Shown here: positions 53,741 through 64,000 of the stretch, piece after piece
Position numbering within the stretch: the first letter of the stretch is position 1
How the letters are laid out: each line of letters starts with the position of its first letter
NCBI GenBank assembly: GCA_905182985.1
Contig: CAJJDN010000127.1
Coordinates: 277,420-341,419, forward strand
From: Paramecium sonneborni
Lineage: Eukaryota > Ciliophora > Oligohymenophorea > Peniculida > Parameciidae
Direction: 5' to 3'
Length of the DNA: 64,000 nucleotides
The notes under the pieces: model-generated
What the model saw: the letters and a program-made list of their open reading frames with translations, nothing else
What the model was told of the DNA's origin: nothing
Databases searched by the model: none
Translations under genes and position numbers: made by a program

Positions 53741-56242
53741 ATGTGTGTCGGTGACATATTAGGAATGTGTCTAGGTCCATTAGCTACGTGTGTGAAATAT
53801 CTATGCGGTGCTATAGGACTTGGATTGCTTTTTACAGCAGGGGCAGTTGGAATAGATTTGATGGCAGATTGGCCTATAATTTTAATAATTCTTGCATCTA
53901 TATTAGCATTAATATGGTGTATAATGGCATATTGTTGTGAATTAAAAGAGAGAGATGATGAACCATAATATTTAGCAAAATAATTTGAATTAATATGTGA
54001 GACCTAAGAAATAGTGAGATAATATGAAGTATTCAATCAAATAATAATAGGTAAGGCATAACTACGCAAGTGAATTGGCTGATGGATGCATTCAAATATC
54101 AAATACAATAATAGGAATGTTCTTTACCTAATTGATTTATGCCTTGATTTTATTGATTTTGTTCTTGATAGCTACTGTATTAATATACATATATTTTATG
54201 TAGATATGGTTCATTCCTGTTGGAACTAAAGCTGGATTTATAGTTGGTTTATTTTTTGGATTTGCATCTATTACAATTATTGCATGGACAGCATATACAT
54301 TTGCAGGTCGATCAATATGCAAAGTTATAACGACTGCTATCAGTAATAAATGGGAGTTATATAACTTTATGTACACTATAGGATTTGCTGTAGTTCTTAT
54401 GTGTATAGCATCTATTTATTTCATTTTCTTGATTTTATTCTTCTTATTTAGAAGTTTATAAGGATTAAGTTATGATAATAAACCATAAGATAAATTGTAA
54501 TTAATGGGTATCTGTTGTTGCGGATATGCTTTGGGAATTATTGTTTGTGCATTTATTTATAGAGAATCAACAAGTATTTTAGGTAGAAGTATATTCAATG
54601 CTATTGATGGTTTAGTTAAATGTGATAGAAATCTAAGTTTTAATAATCCTTATATTTCATCACCAACTAAATTATTATATGTGATATCTAATGTAATTAG
54701 TACATAAATAGTAAATGTATTGGATACTGCTATTTGTATAGCAGTATTAACAGTTGGAGGATTTTTAATATTTTCAAACTCAGAAGAAGTAGCTAAAGAA
54801 AATATAACATGGAAATCATTATTAGCTCCAACTTTATATTTTTGTGTAAATGTTTTTTGTGCAGTGATTGTATAAACAATGAAAAGCATGTTTTGGGATA
54901 ATGAAATAGTAAGATTCACAAAAGTGAATATTAGATAATAAGTATTGATAACACATTTGATGACATTAATAATCTTCTTTTTTATGCCAATGGTTACAAT
55001 ATTAAAATAGTTTTCATTAAAAGGAATAGAGGCACCTGGAACATTAGCAAAAGAAGAAATAACAATAAAAAAGATAACATATAGTTGTATATTGGGTCAA
55101 TTAAGCAATTTAGTATTATTATCAATAGGAGAATGGATGACATCACATGGATGTTAACCAGTTAGAAATTTGGTATGATATATAGATTAATTAAGAGGCA
55201 TTATCATCATCAGATAGAATATTAACATAATCACTTAATTATGCTACATTTTTAAGTGCAAGTGGATAAATAATAATAGTATTAACATTAGGAATAATAG
55301 CAACAGCATCACATGCATTAGCAGGATATGCAGGAATATTAGCAGCTGCTGCTGGATTTTTAATAAATGTTATAATAATAACACCATTGTATTATATAGG
55401 ATCACTTTCTTAAGATGGAGCTAAGTTATGTGTTGCATCGCATGTAACTTAAGTAGTATCTGAAAGATTTACTAAAATGACATGGGCAGCTAGAAATTAT
55501 ATGATATACTTAAAAATAACAAATGCTGGTTCAGCTATTTTATTAGCATTTACATTTCTTGGTGGTGCATTATATCTATTTAAAGTTGACAATAATCCAT
55601 TGATTGATTTCAATGGTATTTTTGGAATTCTATTTGGAATTGGATTAGCATTTCTTATTAAAGGAATGACTGTAGGTTCAGTTATATCAATATCAAGGAT
55701 ATTTGATTTAAATATTTATGAAAGTGGAATAGCTGCAGAAATAGCAAAGAGAAATACATTAACATTAAATAGATACTTTGATAATAAACATTTATTATCT
55801 ATTTTTTGGGTATTCATTATTACTATAACTGATACAATACTATTATTTATTTTTGCATATTTCTTTGGAAAAAGAGGAACACCAGGATTTCTATTAGGAC
55901 ATACAATAATAATATTATTTTTAATGAGTTATTCTATTATAAATGGGTAAGCATTGAAACAAAGTAGATACTATAATGAAGGTATTTTATATTCATTAAT
56001 ATTATAGTTGATGATAAATTATCAAAAAGGGGAAAAATATATCAATCATGTGTTCAAGGAGATATGTTAGCTACTGTTATTGAAGAAAGCACAGCAATTC
56101 CTCTTATTGTTTATTTATTATACAACACAATTCTTGTTACATGTGCTTATCCATTCTTTGGAGGAGAAGGGTATATATTTTATTATATATTTTATTTAGA
56201 GATTTATTTGTCGAAAAAGAACCAGAAACTAAGTTTTTCTGA
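53741..56242 (+). CDS. H+-pyrophosphatase homologue lacking catalytic residues
   Basis: The ATG at 53741 with introns of 22, 25, 26 and 29 nt gives exactly 800 codons including the stop, the usual length of membrane H+-PPases. Some 15 membrane helices are visible and the order of segments follows that family. GYALGIIVCAFIYRE aligns with the family's GFxLGASxIALFARVGGG; IFNAIDGLVKCDRNLSFNNP with the KAADVGADLVGKVE...PEDDPRNP region; SHALAGYAGILAAAAGFLIN, YYIGSLSQDGAKLCVASHVT with YGPVxDNAGGIAEM; and YQSCVQGDMLATVIEESTAI with KAAVxGDTVGDPFKDT. At these places nearly all pyrophosphate- and Mg-binding Asp residues are gone. It is thus unlikely to hydrolyse PPi. The gene is clean and well spliced, so the protein probably has a new role in an acidic or contractile-vacuole membrane (inference). 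Confidence 0.75.
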
Positions 56243-56262
56243 AATATAATATTACAAAAAAT

Positions 56263-57098
56263 CATAATCATTATTATTATCATTAATTAACTCTTTTTAA
56301 TTACTTAAACATATTTCTATCTAAAACTTTCTAGCCAAATCACTTATTATATCTTCCTTCTTTTTTTCTATTAATTTTCTTAATTTTTATATTTCAATTA
56401 TTAATTGATCTATTTACTATTTTATCATACTTTGAAACTCTTTCTTCCCTTATTAAATCAACTTTTCAAATTTAATTAAAACATTATATATTATAATATC
56501 CTAATTGATCATAATAATTTAATACATCTCAAAAACTTTATATTTTTTCACTATTTATTCTATTTTTATATCAATCTTCAAATGTATAAGTATCTAATAT
56601 TTTTACATTAACTTTTTTTATTATCTAATAATAAAGAATCGCTTGAAATAACTGACTTAACTTAATTGCAAAATCTAATTGATTATACTGGTTAATTATC
56701 TGGTTTAGTTGAAGGTATCTTAATAAAAGAAATAATAATTACTTAATTAAATCGATTTAAATGTCAATATTTAATACTAATAATTTACTATCTGAAGATA
56801 TTACTAAAGCACATACAATATGCTCTTAATATAAATTATTATTATTTTTGATCTTGAATCCCATAGTTTTATCTAATTATCTATTGCATCACTTAATATT
56901 ATATTATCTTTATTTGGTTATATAGCCAAAGAAGTTATCGTTGATAAATGACCCTTTATTTATTATTAAACTAAGTATTTAAGTATCAACAAATATTGTT
57001 ATCTCTTTACTTGAACCATTTATTATACATTCTTAGAACTTCTAAACATTATACTAGATATAACTAATATTGTTACCTAATTTCAAGTTTCTATTCAT
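56263..57098 (-). pseudogene. Damaged WD40-repeat gene with coiled-coil tail
   Basis: From an ATG at 57098 the minus strand carries WD-repeat pieces: GHLSTITSLAIQPNKDNIIL and SDAIDNQIKLWDSRSK, then EHIVCALVISSDSKLLVLNI, KPDNQPVQSIRFCNQVKSVI, VNVKILDTYTFED, and finally a coiled coil (KEFQSMIKQQIDQLIIEIQK). The pieces lie in different frames. One shift falls in a run of seven A and one in-frame TGA follows FED. A few introns are likely, but I could not make one open model. Either a decaying gene or one with base-calling errors in homopolymers. Confidence 0.5.
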
Positions 57099-57150
57099 TA
57101 AATTTAAATTATATTATTTTTAAGAACTCTATTTATTTTATCGTTAATTT

Positions 57151-57443
57151 ATGAATAACGATTTATGTCTCTTAATCAGATAAGTTAGAATGCCTATCAG
57201 AATACAGATCCCTAAACAAAAAAAATAACCTGTTTTTCACAAAAAAACTTACACCATCTCAGAAAAAATATTTAATGATAAAGAAATTATAGAATTGTAT
57301 TCATACATTAACTTATTAGATATTACAAAAAATTCATTACTGTAGATATTGATGATTCCATTGCCTTACAAATTATATCAACTCCTGACTTTATTAATTG
57401 TAATATCAATATCAAATTAGGGACGTTAAATACAAATTAATGA
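57151..57443 (+). CDS. Small hypothetical protein
   Basis: The ATG at 57151 with one 23-nt intron (gtattcatac...attag) gives 90 codons including the stop. The reading IPKQKKQPVFHKKTYTISEK then FITVDIDDSIALQIISTPDF has good codon bias. Immediately after the stop another frame (MMIQSIEEINQIIINKIYDD, continuing YQLLSLDHK) looks coding to about 57610, so the true gene may be longer with a frameshift or an unusual intron. No family recognised. Confidence 0.45.
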
Positions 57444-57743
57444 TGATTTAATCAATAGAAGAGATTAATTAGATTATCATTAATAAAATATATGATGATT
57501 ACTAATTATTATCATTAGATCATAAAATGAAATAAATAAGATAAAAAATGAATGATACATTGTATAATTTTACAAGTAATTGTTAATCTTTACAATAAAA
57601 ACTGTAAGAATAATGAATAATTTTTGCATAATTACATAAATCTTATTAATTTTTATCAAAAAGTACAAAAAAATAAAATAATTTTATTAAACTTTAATGC
57701 TGTTATTAAAAATGCATAAGAAAATTATCATAATAAAACAGCC

Positions 57744-59468
57744 TCATTTTATCAATTTATCTACTGTGTTTCTTAATTCTAAATGTTATTTAATAATTGT
57801 ATCCTTAAACATCTCTTATTATGATTTAAATTTCTTCAATTTTTGCTTCTCATTTATAATCTTTTACAACCATTTTTCCTATTATTGCTTAAATTTATTT
57901 TAAAAATATATATACTTCATGCTATTAATTAATTCTTGTTGTTCTTTACATTCTAAGCTTCTGTTTTTCATCTGTTTCTCTCATTCTATCAACTGATAAC
58001 AAAGTTAAAGTTTTGTTTTCATTAATTAAATCTTCTTGTTTTTCTAAAAATTACTTATAAAATGATGATACATTCTTCTTATGATCTTATTTCTTCTATT
58101 TTAGAGTTGAATTCATGAAGTATTCTTTTTTTATTTTTCTGCACGATTGATTATTATTTTTCAAACTTTTATTTTAAGTCATTTAGCCGTTTTGCTCTTA
58201 TTTACATTTATGATTCTACCATCTTATTACTTGAATCAGCAATTTAAATAAAATATTATAACCTTTATTAATCTTTTTCCTATTATATCTCAGCAACTCT
58301 TTTATTAGCAATTTCAATCTTCTTTTGTTATTCAATCTTTTTTTATTTCATTATGTTCCTTATTTTTTTTAAACAATTTTCAGCCATTTATGTCTTTTCT
58401 AAATTTCTTTCTATAATTTCCTCTACTTCCTATTCTTCTATTTCCTTCGCTCTTTATTTTTTAGCATCTCGTTCTTCTTATCGTTTTTTATTTTTTTCTA
58501 TATTTTCTTATAATTCTAATTAATAAGATTAATTTAATTAGTTTCTATTAAGTTCAGATTATTCAAATTTTTGTTTAATTTATTCTTAAAACTATAATCT
58601 ATGTTCTTTATCTTCTTTATCTAATTTTTCTATTTTTTCCAAAGTCTTTTTATATCTTTATTTTTAAGATTACTTTTTTAAATTAAGTTCTCTAAAAATA
58701 GCAACAATAATTATACTATCTATGCGTTTCTTGAACTTTTTCTACTTTCCTAGCAATATTAGGAATTGTGGATGAATAATAATGTTGCAATTTTTAATTC
58801 TACTCTTCATCTAATTACTAATGCTTTTTAAGAGTATTTAGATACTATGTATTTCTTTTAGTAATTTGTTCCAATTTATCATCAAATGATTATTATAAAA
58901 AATCCAAACTTCTAGTATTTAATGATTTTGATAAAATTTAAGAGTTTCTTTAATCAGTAATAAAAACAGATGATGCTTATTAAGTAATTGTAGTATTAGT
59001 GTTAAAATTATTATTCACACTATTATTTTTATTAATTTTTTTTAGTCTATTTCTTAAAGAAACTATTTGCAACAGCTTTTTAGATTTTCCTTACAAATAT
59101 CCCATATAATCTACCAAACATTTAATTGGGTGATCAAAATCACTTTAAAAATCTAAAAATGACATTACATGACACCAATCTTCTTATACATCCATCAATT
59201 ATAATGCTTCTTTAGTACGTGGAGAATTCAAGTTCAATTCTATTTAAAATATAGATAATTTATTAGGATCTCTTAAAATTTTATCTTTCTTGTCATAAGG
59301 TAGAAAATTAAGTCCAATAGCTTCATCAATTAAATTATTAGAAAAAACTGGATATTTTCCTTTTGAAGCAAAAAATTCTTTAATTATTTATGCTCTTTAT
59401 TTAGCTGTTAGTTTCAATTTTGGTGAACCTTATTCTGAAACAAGTCTAGATTCTTATTAGCTATCCAT
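57744..59468 (-). CDS. Coiled-coil protein with N-terminal helical domain
   Basis: The ATG at 59468 with introns of 25, 28 and 28 nt gives 548 codons including the stop. The first 140 residues look globular (LTAKQRAQIIKEFFASKGKY, FLPYDKKDKILRDPNKLSIF, DWCHVMSFLDFQSDFDHPIK); the remainder is a long Glu/Lys/Gln-rich coiled coil (KLDKEDKEHRLQFQEQIKQK, IEEQEVEEIIERNLEKTQMA). A cytoskeletal role is plausible but not shown. It is divergent from the J-domain gene with 34 bp between ATGs. Confidence 0.87.
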
Positions 59469-59502
59469 ATTTTGTTTCAATTATTAATAAATTATTAGAA
59501 TA

Positions 59503-60158
59503 ATGTTTTAAAAAACCCTCTAGACTTTTTCAAGAGTTTCACCAAAGATAGATTATACAAAAGACTATTATAAAATATTAAAACTTCCTTCAACTGCTGA
59601 TTAATCTCAAATAAGAATCCATTATTATTAATTAGCAAAGAAATATCATCCAGAATCATAAAAAGCAAATAGTGAAAAATATTCAAATGTATAAGAAGCT
59701 TTTAAGGTAAAAATTTAATTAGAGAATGTGATTAGATTTTATCTGATTTAGATTACAAAAACAAATATGATTTAAAGAGAGTGAATAATGTAGATACAAC
59801 ATAGAAATCTGATTAAATTGAAAAGAAAGATCAAGATAAAAATAATTATGTTTAACATTTTGAAGAATTAAAGTAGTAATAATTTGAATAGGGTGATGGA
59901 AATTGGAAATTAAAGATAAATGTAAAATAAGGATAAATATAATATAATTACTATTTTAGTGAAACAGAATTAAAAGAGAAATCAATTAATTGTACAGAAT
60001 TTGAGAAAGTTGCTTCAGATTTAATTACTAATCTTAAATTAAATGAAAAATCAATTGAAGATTATAAAAATTCATCAACAACATTAATTTCTATTTTGAC
60101 AAAACTCACTTAAATAGGATTTCTTCTTTTAACAATATTTATTACAAAAAAGAAATGA
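59503..60158 (+). CDS. Membrane-anchored J-domain protein with HPE motif
   Basis: The ATG at 59503 with one 29-nt intron gives 209 codons including the stop. The J domain is close to the N-terminus: DYYKILKLPSTADQSQIRIH, YYQLAKKYHPESQKANSEKY, SNVQEAFKILSDLDYKNKYD. The invariant HPD is HPE here. A possible transit peptide (MFQKTLQTFSRVSPKIDY) precedes it. A hydrophobic helix (TQIGFLLLTIFITKKK) lies at the extreme C-terminus, suggesting a tail anchor. J proteins stimulate Hsp70 ATPase through HPD; the Asp to Glu change may weaken this. A possible mitochondrial co-chaperone (inference). Confidence 0.87.
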
Positions 60159-60748
60159 ATGATGAATTATAAATAAAGAGAAATAAATGTTATCAAATAA
60201 GAAAATTCATTATTATTACTGTTCTATTTCATTTAAAATAATTGTGCCAACGCTAGTACCTATATAAAATCTCCAATTATCTTTAAGAAATTGAATAACT
60301 GTAATTGGATTATCTTTATTCAACTCTTAATATTTAATCCATCTACCTTTTGAATCTAAACTAAATAATATCATTTTATTATCTAATCCTCCTGATAAAA
60401 ATGCAGCATATGTTGGATGAAATGCTAAACTTAATACATAACTTTAATGATCCTTTATTTCTTATAAAAATTCAAATTAATCTCCTTATTTCATTTCCCA
60501 TAAAATTATAGATTTATCATCAGATCCTGTAGCTAATAAATTTTAATCAGGTTTAAATGCTACACATTAAATAGCTGCTGTATGTTTTGATATTATTTAT
60601 GTTAAATTCCATGCGTCTGTAAATTGACATATTACAAGTGCACCTGATCTACTTCCAATTCCTAAAATATCATCATGTATAGCCATACAAGTGACTTAAC
60701 AATCACTTATATCTACCATTTAAATACTTTTATAATTTTAATGTAATT
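59627..60748. repeat. First copy of a 1122-bp exact duplication ending at N
   Basis: Repeated at 60750-61871 with offset 1123 and no difference seen. It ends exactly at the N at 60749. Best explained as overlapping contig ends. Confidence 0.93.
60207..60748 (-). pseudogene. Truncated copy of the WD40 gene
   Basis: The C-terminal 180 codons of the WD40 gene that is complete at 61330-62721, cut by the N at 60749. An assembly fragment, not a separate gene. Confidence 0.87.
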
Positions 60749-60749
60749 N
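60749..60749. other. Single-N assembly gap
   Basis: One undetermined base between two identical 1122-bp flanks. Confidence 0.95.
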
Positions 60750-61281
60750 ATTAATTAGCAAAGAAATATCATCCAGAATCATAAAAAGCAAATAGTGAAA
60801 AATATTCAAATGTATAAGAAGCTTTTAAGGTAAAAATTTAATTAGAGAATGTGATTAGATTTTATCTGATTTAGATTACAAAAACAAATATGATTTAAAG
60901 AGAGTGAATAATGTAGATACAACATAGAAATCTGATTAAATTGAAAAGAAAGATCAAGATAAAAATAATTATGTTTAACATTTTGAAGAATTAAAGTAGT
61001 AATAATTTGAATAGGGTGATGGAAATTGGAAATTAAAGATAAATGTAAAATAAGGATAAATATAATATAATTACTATTTTAGTGAAACAGAATTAAAAGA
61101 GAAATCAATTAATTGTACAGAATTTGAGAAAGTTGCTTCAGATTTAATTACTAATCTTAAATTAAATGAAAAATCAATTGAAGATTATAAAAATTCATCA
61201 ACAACATTAATTTCTATTTTGACAAAACTCACTTAAATAGGATTTCTTCTTTTAACAATATTTATTACAAAAAAGAAATGA
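60750..61281 (+). pseudogene. Truncated copy of the J-domain gene
   Basis: Lacks the first 42 codons, starting at the N gap inside the J domain. Identical to the 3' part of 59503-60158 and almost surely the same locus. Confidence 0.87.
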
Positions 61282-61871
61282 ATGATGAATTATAAATAAA
61301 GAGAAATAAATGTTATCAAATAAGAAAATTCATTATTATTACTGTTCTATTTCATTTAAAATAATTGTGCCAACGCTAGTACCTATATAAAATCTCCAAT
61401 TATCTTTAAGAAATTGAATAACTGTAATTGGATTATCTTTATTCAACTCTTAATATTTAATCCATCTACCTTTTGAATCTAAACTAAATAATATCATTTT
61501 ATTATCTAATCCTCCTGATAAAAATGCAGCATATGTTGGATGAAATGCTAAACTTAATACATAACTTTAATGATCCTTTATTTCTTATAAAAATTCAAAT
61601 TAATCTCCTTATTTCATTTCCCATAAAATTATAGATTTATCATCAGATCCTGTAGCTAATAAATTTTAATCAGGTTTAAATGCTACACATTAAATAGCTG
61701 CTGTATGTTTTGATATTATTTATGTTAAATTCCATGCGTCTGTAAATTGACATATTACAAGTGCACCTGATCTACTTCCAATTCCTAAAATATCATCATG
61801 TATAGCCATACAAGTGACTTAACAATCACTTATATCTACCATTTAAATACTTTTATAATTTTAATGTAATT
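60750..61871. repeat. Second copy of the 1122-bp duplication
   Basis: Repeats 59627-60748 and then continues into the rest of the WD40 gene. Confidence 0.93.
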
Positions 61872-62721
61872 TATTATTTCTTCTTTTACTAAACACTTTT
61901 AAACTTTTATCATAACTTCCAGTTATAAATGTTTCAAAATGTGTAACCAATGACCATATTTCGCCTTAATGTTAATCTTTTAAAGTTTATCCAACGGTCC
62001 ATTCAGTTCCATCTTTTTATTTCCATATTCTAATACTTTAATCTCCATAACAAACTATTAATTCTTCATCAAATAATGTAACACATCTCACAAATTAATT
62101 TTCTTATTTTAACTCTTTAAACTTTCCCCCTGACCAAATTTTTATTATTGGACTAAAGCTTGAAGTAATAAAACTACTTGAACTTTACTCTGTCTCTATT
62201 ATATTCTTAATCCATTCTATCCCTGTCTTTGCTTCATATTTCGTACTCTCTTTTATTACTATCGAAGAATTCCCTATTAATTAATGTTATTTTTTTAATT
62301 ATTTTCTTCTATTTTAAAATGATTCAGAAGTATCCAATTATGTTCTATCTTTATTAGCTATATATTTTGATCTTAAAACAAAATTATCCCCTATTTTTAT
62401 AAATTTATTTGATAGAATTGTTCCTATAGTTATTATATCTTTCACTGTTAATGCTCGATCTCCTCCATTTAAGCATTAATCTATTAAACATGGTAAAACT
62501 TTATCCTATACGATGTCTTCATCATTTTATATCATACGAAGCATAACTATTGCTCTATCTATCGATATTGGTATCAAAATTGCCTTCTATCCACACATTT
62601 CACATAATGCTCTTTAAGATGGTAATAAATTTTAATCTAAACCAATCTAAACAATTTATCTCTCATGCTCAATACATTTTATTTTAGGAAGCTGATCCTT
62701 TAAAGTTTATTTGTTTGTCAT
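61330..62721 (-). CDS. WD40-repeat protein
   Basis: A single exon of 464 codons including the stop. The N-terminal 90 residues contain a small Cys/His group (CIEHERQIVQ ... ALCEMCGQKA) and a helical region. From about residue 175 there are WD40 repeats: SFITSSFSPIIKIWSGGKF, LFDEELIVCYGDQSIRIWKQ, GEIWSLVTHFETFITGSYDK, CMAIHDDILGIGSRSGALVI, AAIQCVAFKPDQNLLATGSD followed by DKSIILWEM, and YVLSLAFHPTYAAFLSGGLD. Six or seven blades would make one propeller. WD40 propellers are protein-binding platforms; the partner is unknown. It converges with the J-domain gene, with 48 bp between stops in the true order. Confidence 0.92.
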
Positions 62722-64000
62722 TAATTTAAATTATTTATTTGCAAATATATTTATTAAATCAATTATCTTCTAAATATCCTTCTTTGTATTTCTTACAACG
62801 ATACATTTTCTCTTATTCGAAAACCGATCAACTTTTATTCCAATATACTATGAAGAAAGAAATTAATTCAAAATGCAGTCAAGATATTTTAATTCTCTCT
62901 AAATATTTTGTAGTACATTCAAAACGCAATTAAAATAAGGGTTGACTTACTAATATTAGTAATAATATAAATAACAGGACAACTAAAATAAATTAATAAG
63001 AGTATTCATCAAAATTTATAATATTAAGGACAATTTTATATTGCTTATGGGATGAATTTTCTCTATGACATTAAAGAAAAATGTTAAAATTTATATTTCC
63101 AATAATAATTTCTATTAATTTAATATTTATATCATTGAGACACCGTAATTCATGAAATAAAAATCATTTAAATTTAATTTTTTAATACTATTAACAGACA
63201 TTGATATTGTTATTTCCATGATTCAGTCAGACAAGATTCCTCCCTCTAACATGAATGACAACTTAGGTAACTAATTTACACCAGTCCATAAATTATCAGG
63301 ACTATGCGAAGCTTTTTTGGCAACCAAATATTAACCTTTTCCCCTAATCAGGATTCATTGAAAGACAATAGGCTCTACGAAAATATAAGTTAGAAAATTT
63401 AGTAATAATTGTTTTTATATAATAAATTAACAATTAATCTTGATCTTTAATTAATTAATAACAATGTAAAAATGTTATTACTAAAAATAATATTATTTAA
63501 TTTTTACACAAATATATAAAAACTCTAGATAAAGCCATATTTATCTAAAATTCTCTATCGATTTTATAGAATATATTGGTTTAAATAATTTTTTAAATAT
63601 TTGATGTAATTTTTTGTAAAATATAATATATATAATTATTTACAGAGGTGTGTACAAATTTATCAAATCTTTGGGTTGGCAGTGCATTACACCTTTGCTT
63701 TTTCCTAAATTTCATCAAATTTAGTGCAATAATTACATGATACTCATTATGATTAAATTCTGTGTTATATTTTGTGATGATTTATTTGAAAATTATAGTT
63801 ATTTTATAAATTTTATTATAAAACATCAAATAATGAAACTTTTAGAAATTTTATTCTTATTTACCTTAAAAGATTATTATAATCTAAAATAATAAATAAT
63901 TAAAAAAATATTATTTATTAATTTTCATATAAAATAAATATTCATTATTTTCATAAAAATTTTCTCATATTATTAATTGATTATTAATTAATTGTGATAA
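62722..64000. other. Mostly non-coding, with short coding-like pieces
   Basis: No complete gene. An ATG at 63218 opens a 47-residue frame with balanced codon use (MIQSDKIPPSNMNDNLGNQF, HKLSGLCEAFLATKYQPFPL), and around 63650-63710 another short frame (GVYKFIKSLGWQCITPLLFP) looks coding. Both sit in AT-rich DNA without splice links. They may be gene relics or a gene whose other exons are outside the window. The frame at 62740-62933 lacks an ATG. Confidence 0.5.

Noticed and set aside
62739..62933. Plus-strand frame of about 64 codons
   Set aside because: It begins at TTG, has no ATG at the start, and lies in the upstream region of the WD40 gene. No domain is seen.

Overview
The window is macronuclear DNA of a ciliate that reads TAA and TAG as glutamine and uses only TGA as a stop. 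The tiny introns (21-32 nt, mostly GTA...TAG), the very AT-rich sequence, the tight gene spacing and a trichocyst matrix protein gene all point to Paramecium. The introns and code are seen directly in the sequence; the genus is inferred. Every protein was translated by hand with TAA/TAG = Gln, and each finished model was checked for a coding length divisible by three after intron removal.

Layout. 1-14 kb: a truncated coiled-coil gene, an RS/RRM RNA-binding protein, a threonine-dehydratase-like enzyme, a gene relic, a CAMK-like kinase, a CHAP amidase (present twice around a one-base N gap), a disordered protein, a pseudokinase and a coiled-coil protein. 14-28 kb: relics, an F-box protein, an unknown 309-residue protein, a DUSP-USP deubiquitinase, a second pseudokinase, a Fes1/HspBP1-type Hsp70 exchange factor and a FolD-type folate enzyme, with two gene-poor stretches. 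28-43 kb: a RING protein, a Gln-rich coiled coil, a trichocyst matrix protein, an E2 enzyme, a mitochondrial membrane protein, an SRPK kinase, a calcium-dependent kinase, an HTH protein, a Derlin and a TPR-like protein. 43-64 kb: a CRAL-TRIO protein, a coiled coil, a 2364-residue PHD-TFIIS-SPOC-like protein, a membrane protein homologous to H+-pyrophosphatase but lacking its catalytic acids, a damaged WD40 gene, a coiled coil, a J-domain protein with HPE instead of HPD, and a WD40 protein (again around a one-base N with duplicated flanks).

The genes are mostly unrelated housekeeping and signalling genes and do not form an operon or one pathway. Loose themes are kinase signalling (four kinases plus two pseudokinases), ubiquitin and ER quality control (E2, RING, USP, F-box, Derlin) and chaperones (J protein, Hsp70 exchange factor). 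At least seven stretches hold recognisable coding sequence split by TGA and frameshifts, which fits decay of duplicate genes; some breaks sit in homopolymers and could be sequencing errors.

The two exact 1.1-1.2 kb duplications that abut single N bases are almost certainly unmerged contig ends. I found no tRNA, rRNA, CRISPR array or intact transposon. The most unusual items are the pyrophosphatase-like protein without catalytic residues, the two introns of exactly 74 nt in a genome of roughly 25-nt introns, and the divergent gene pairs with only 11-21 bp between start codons.
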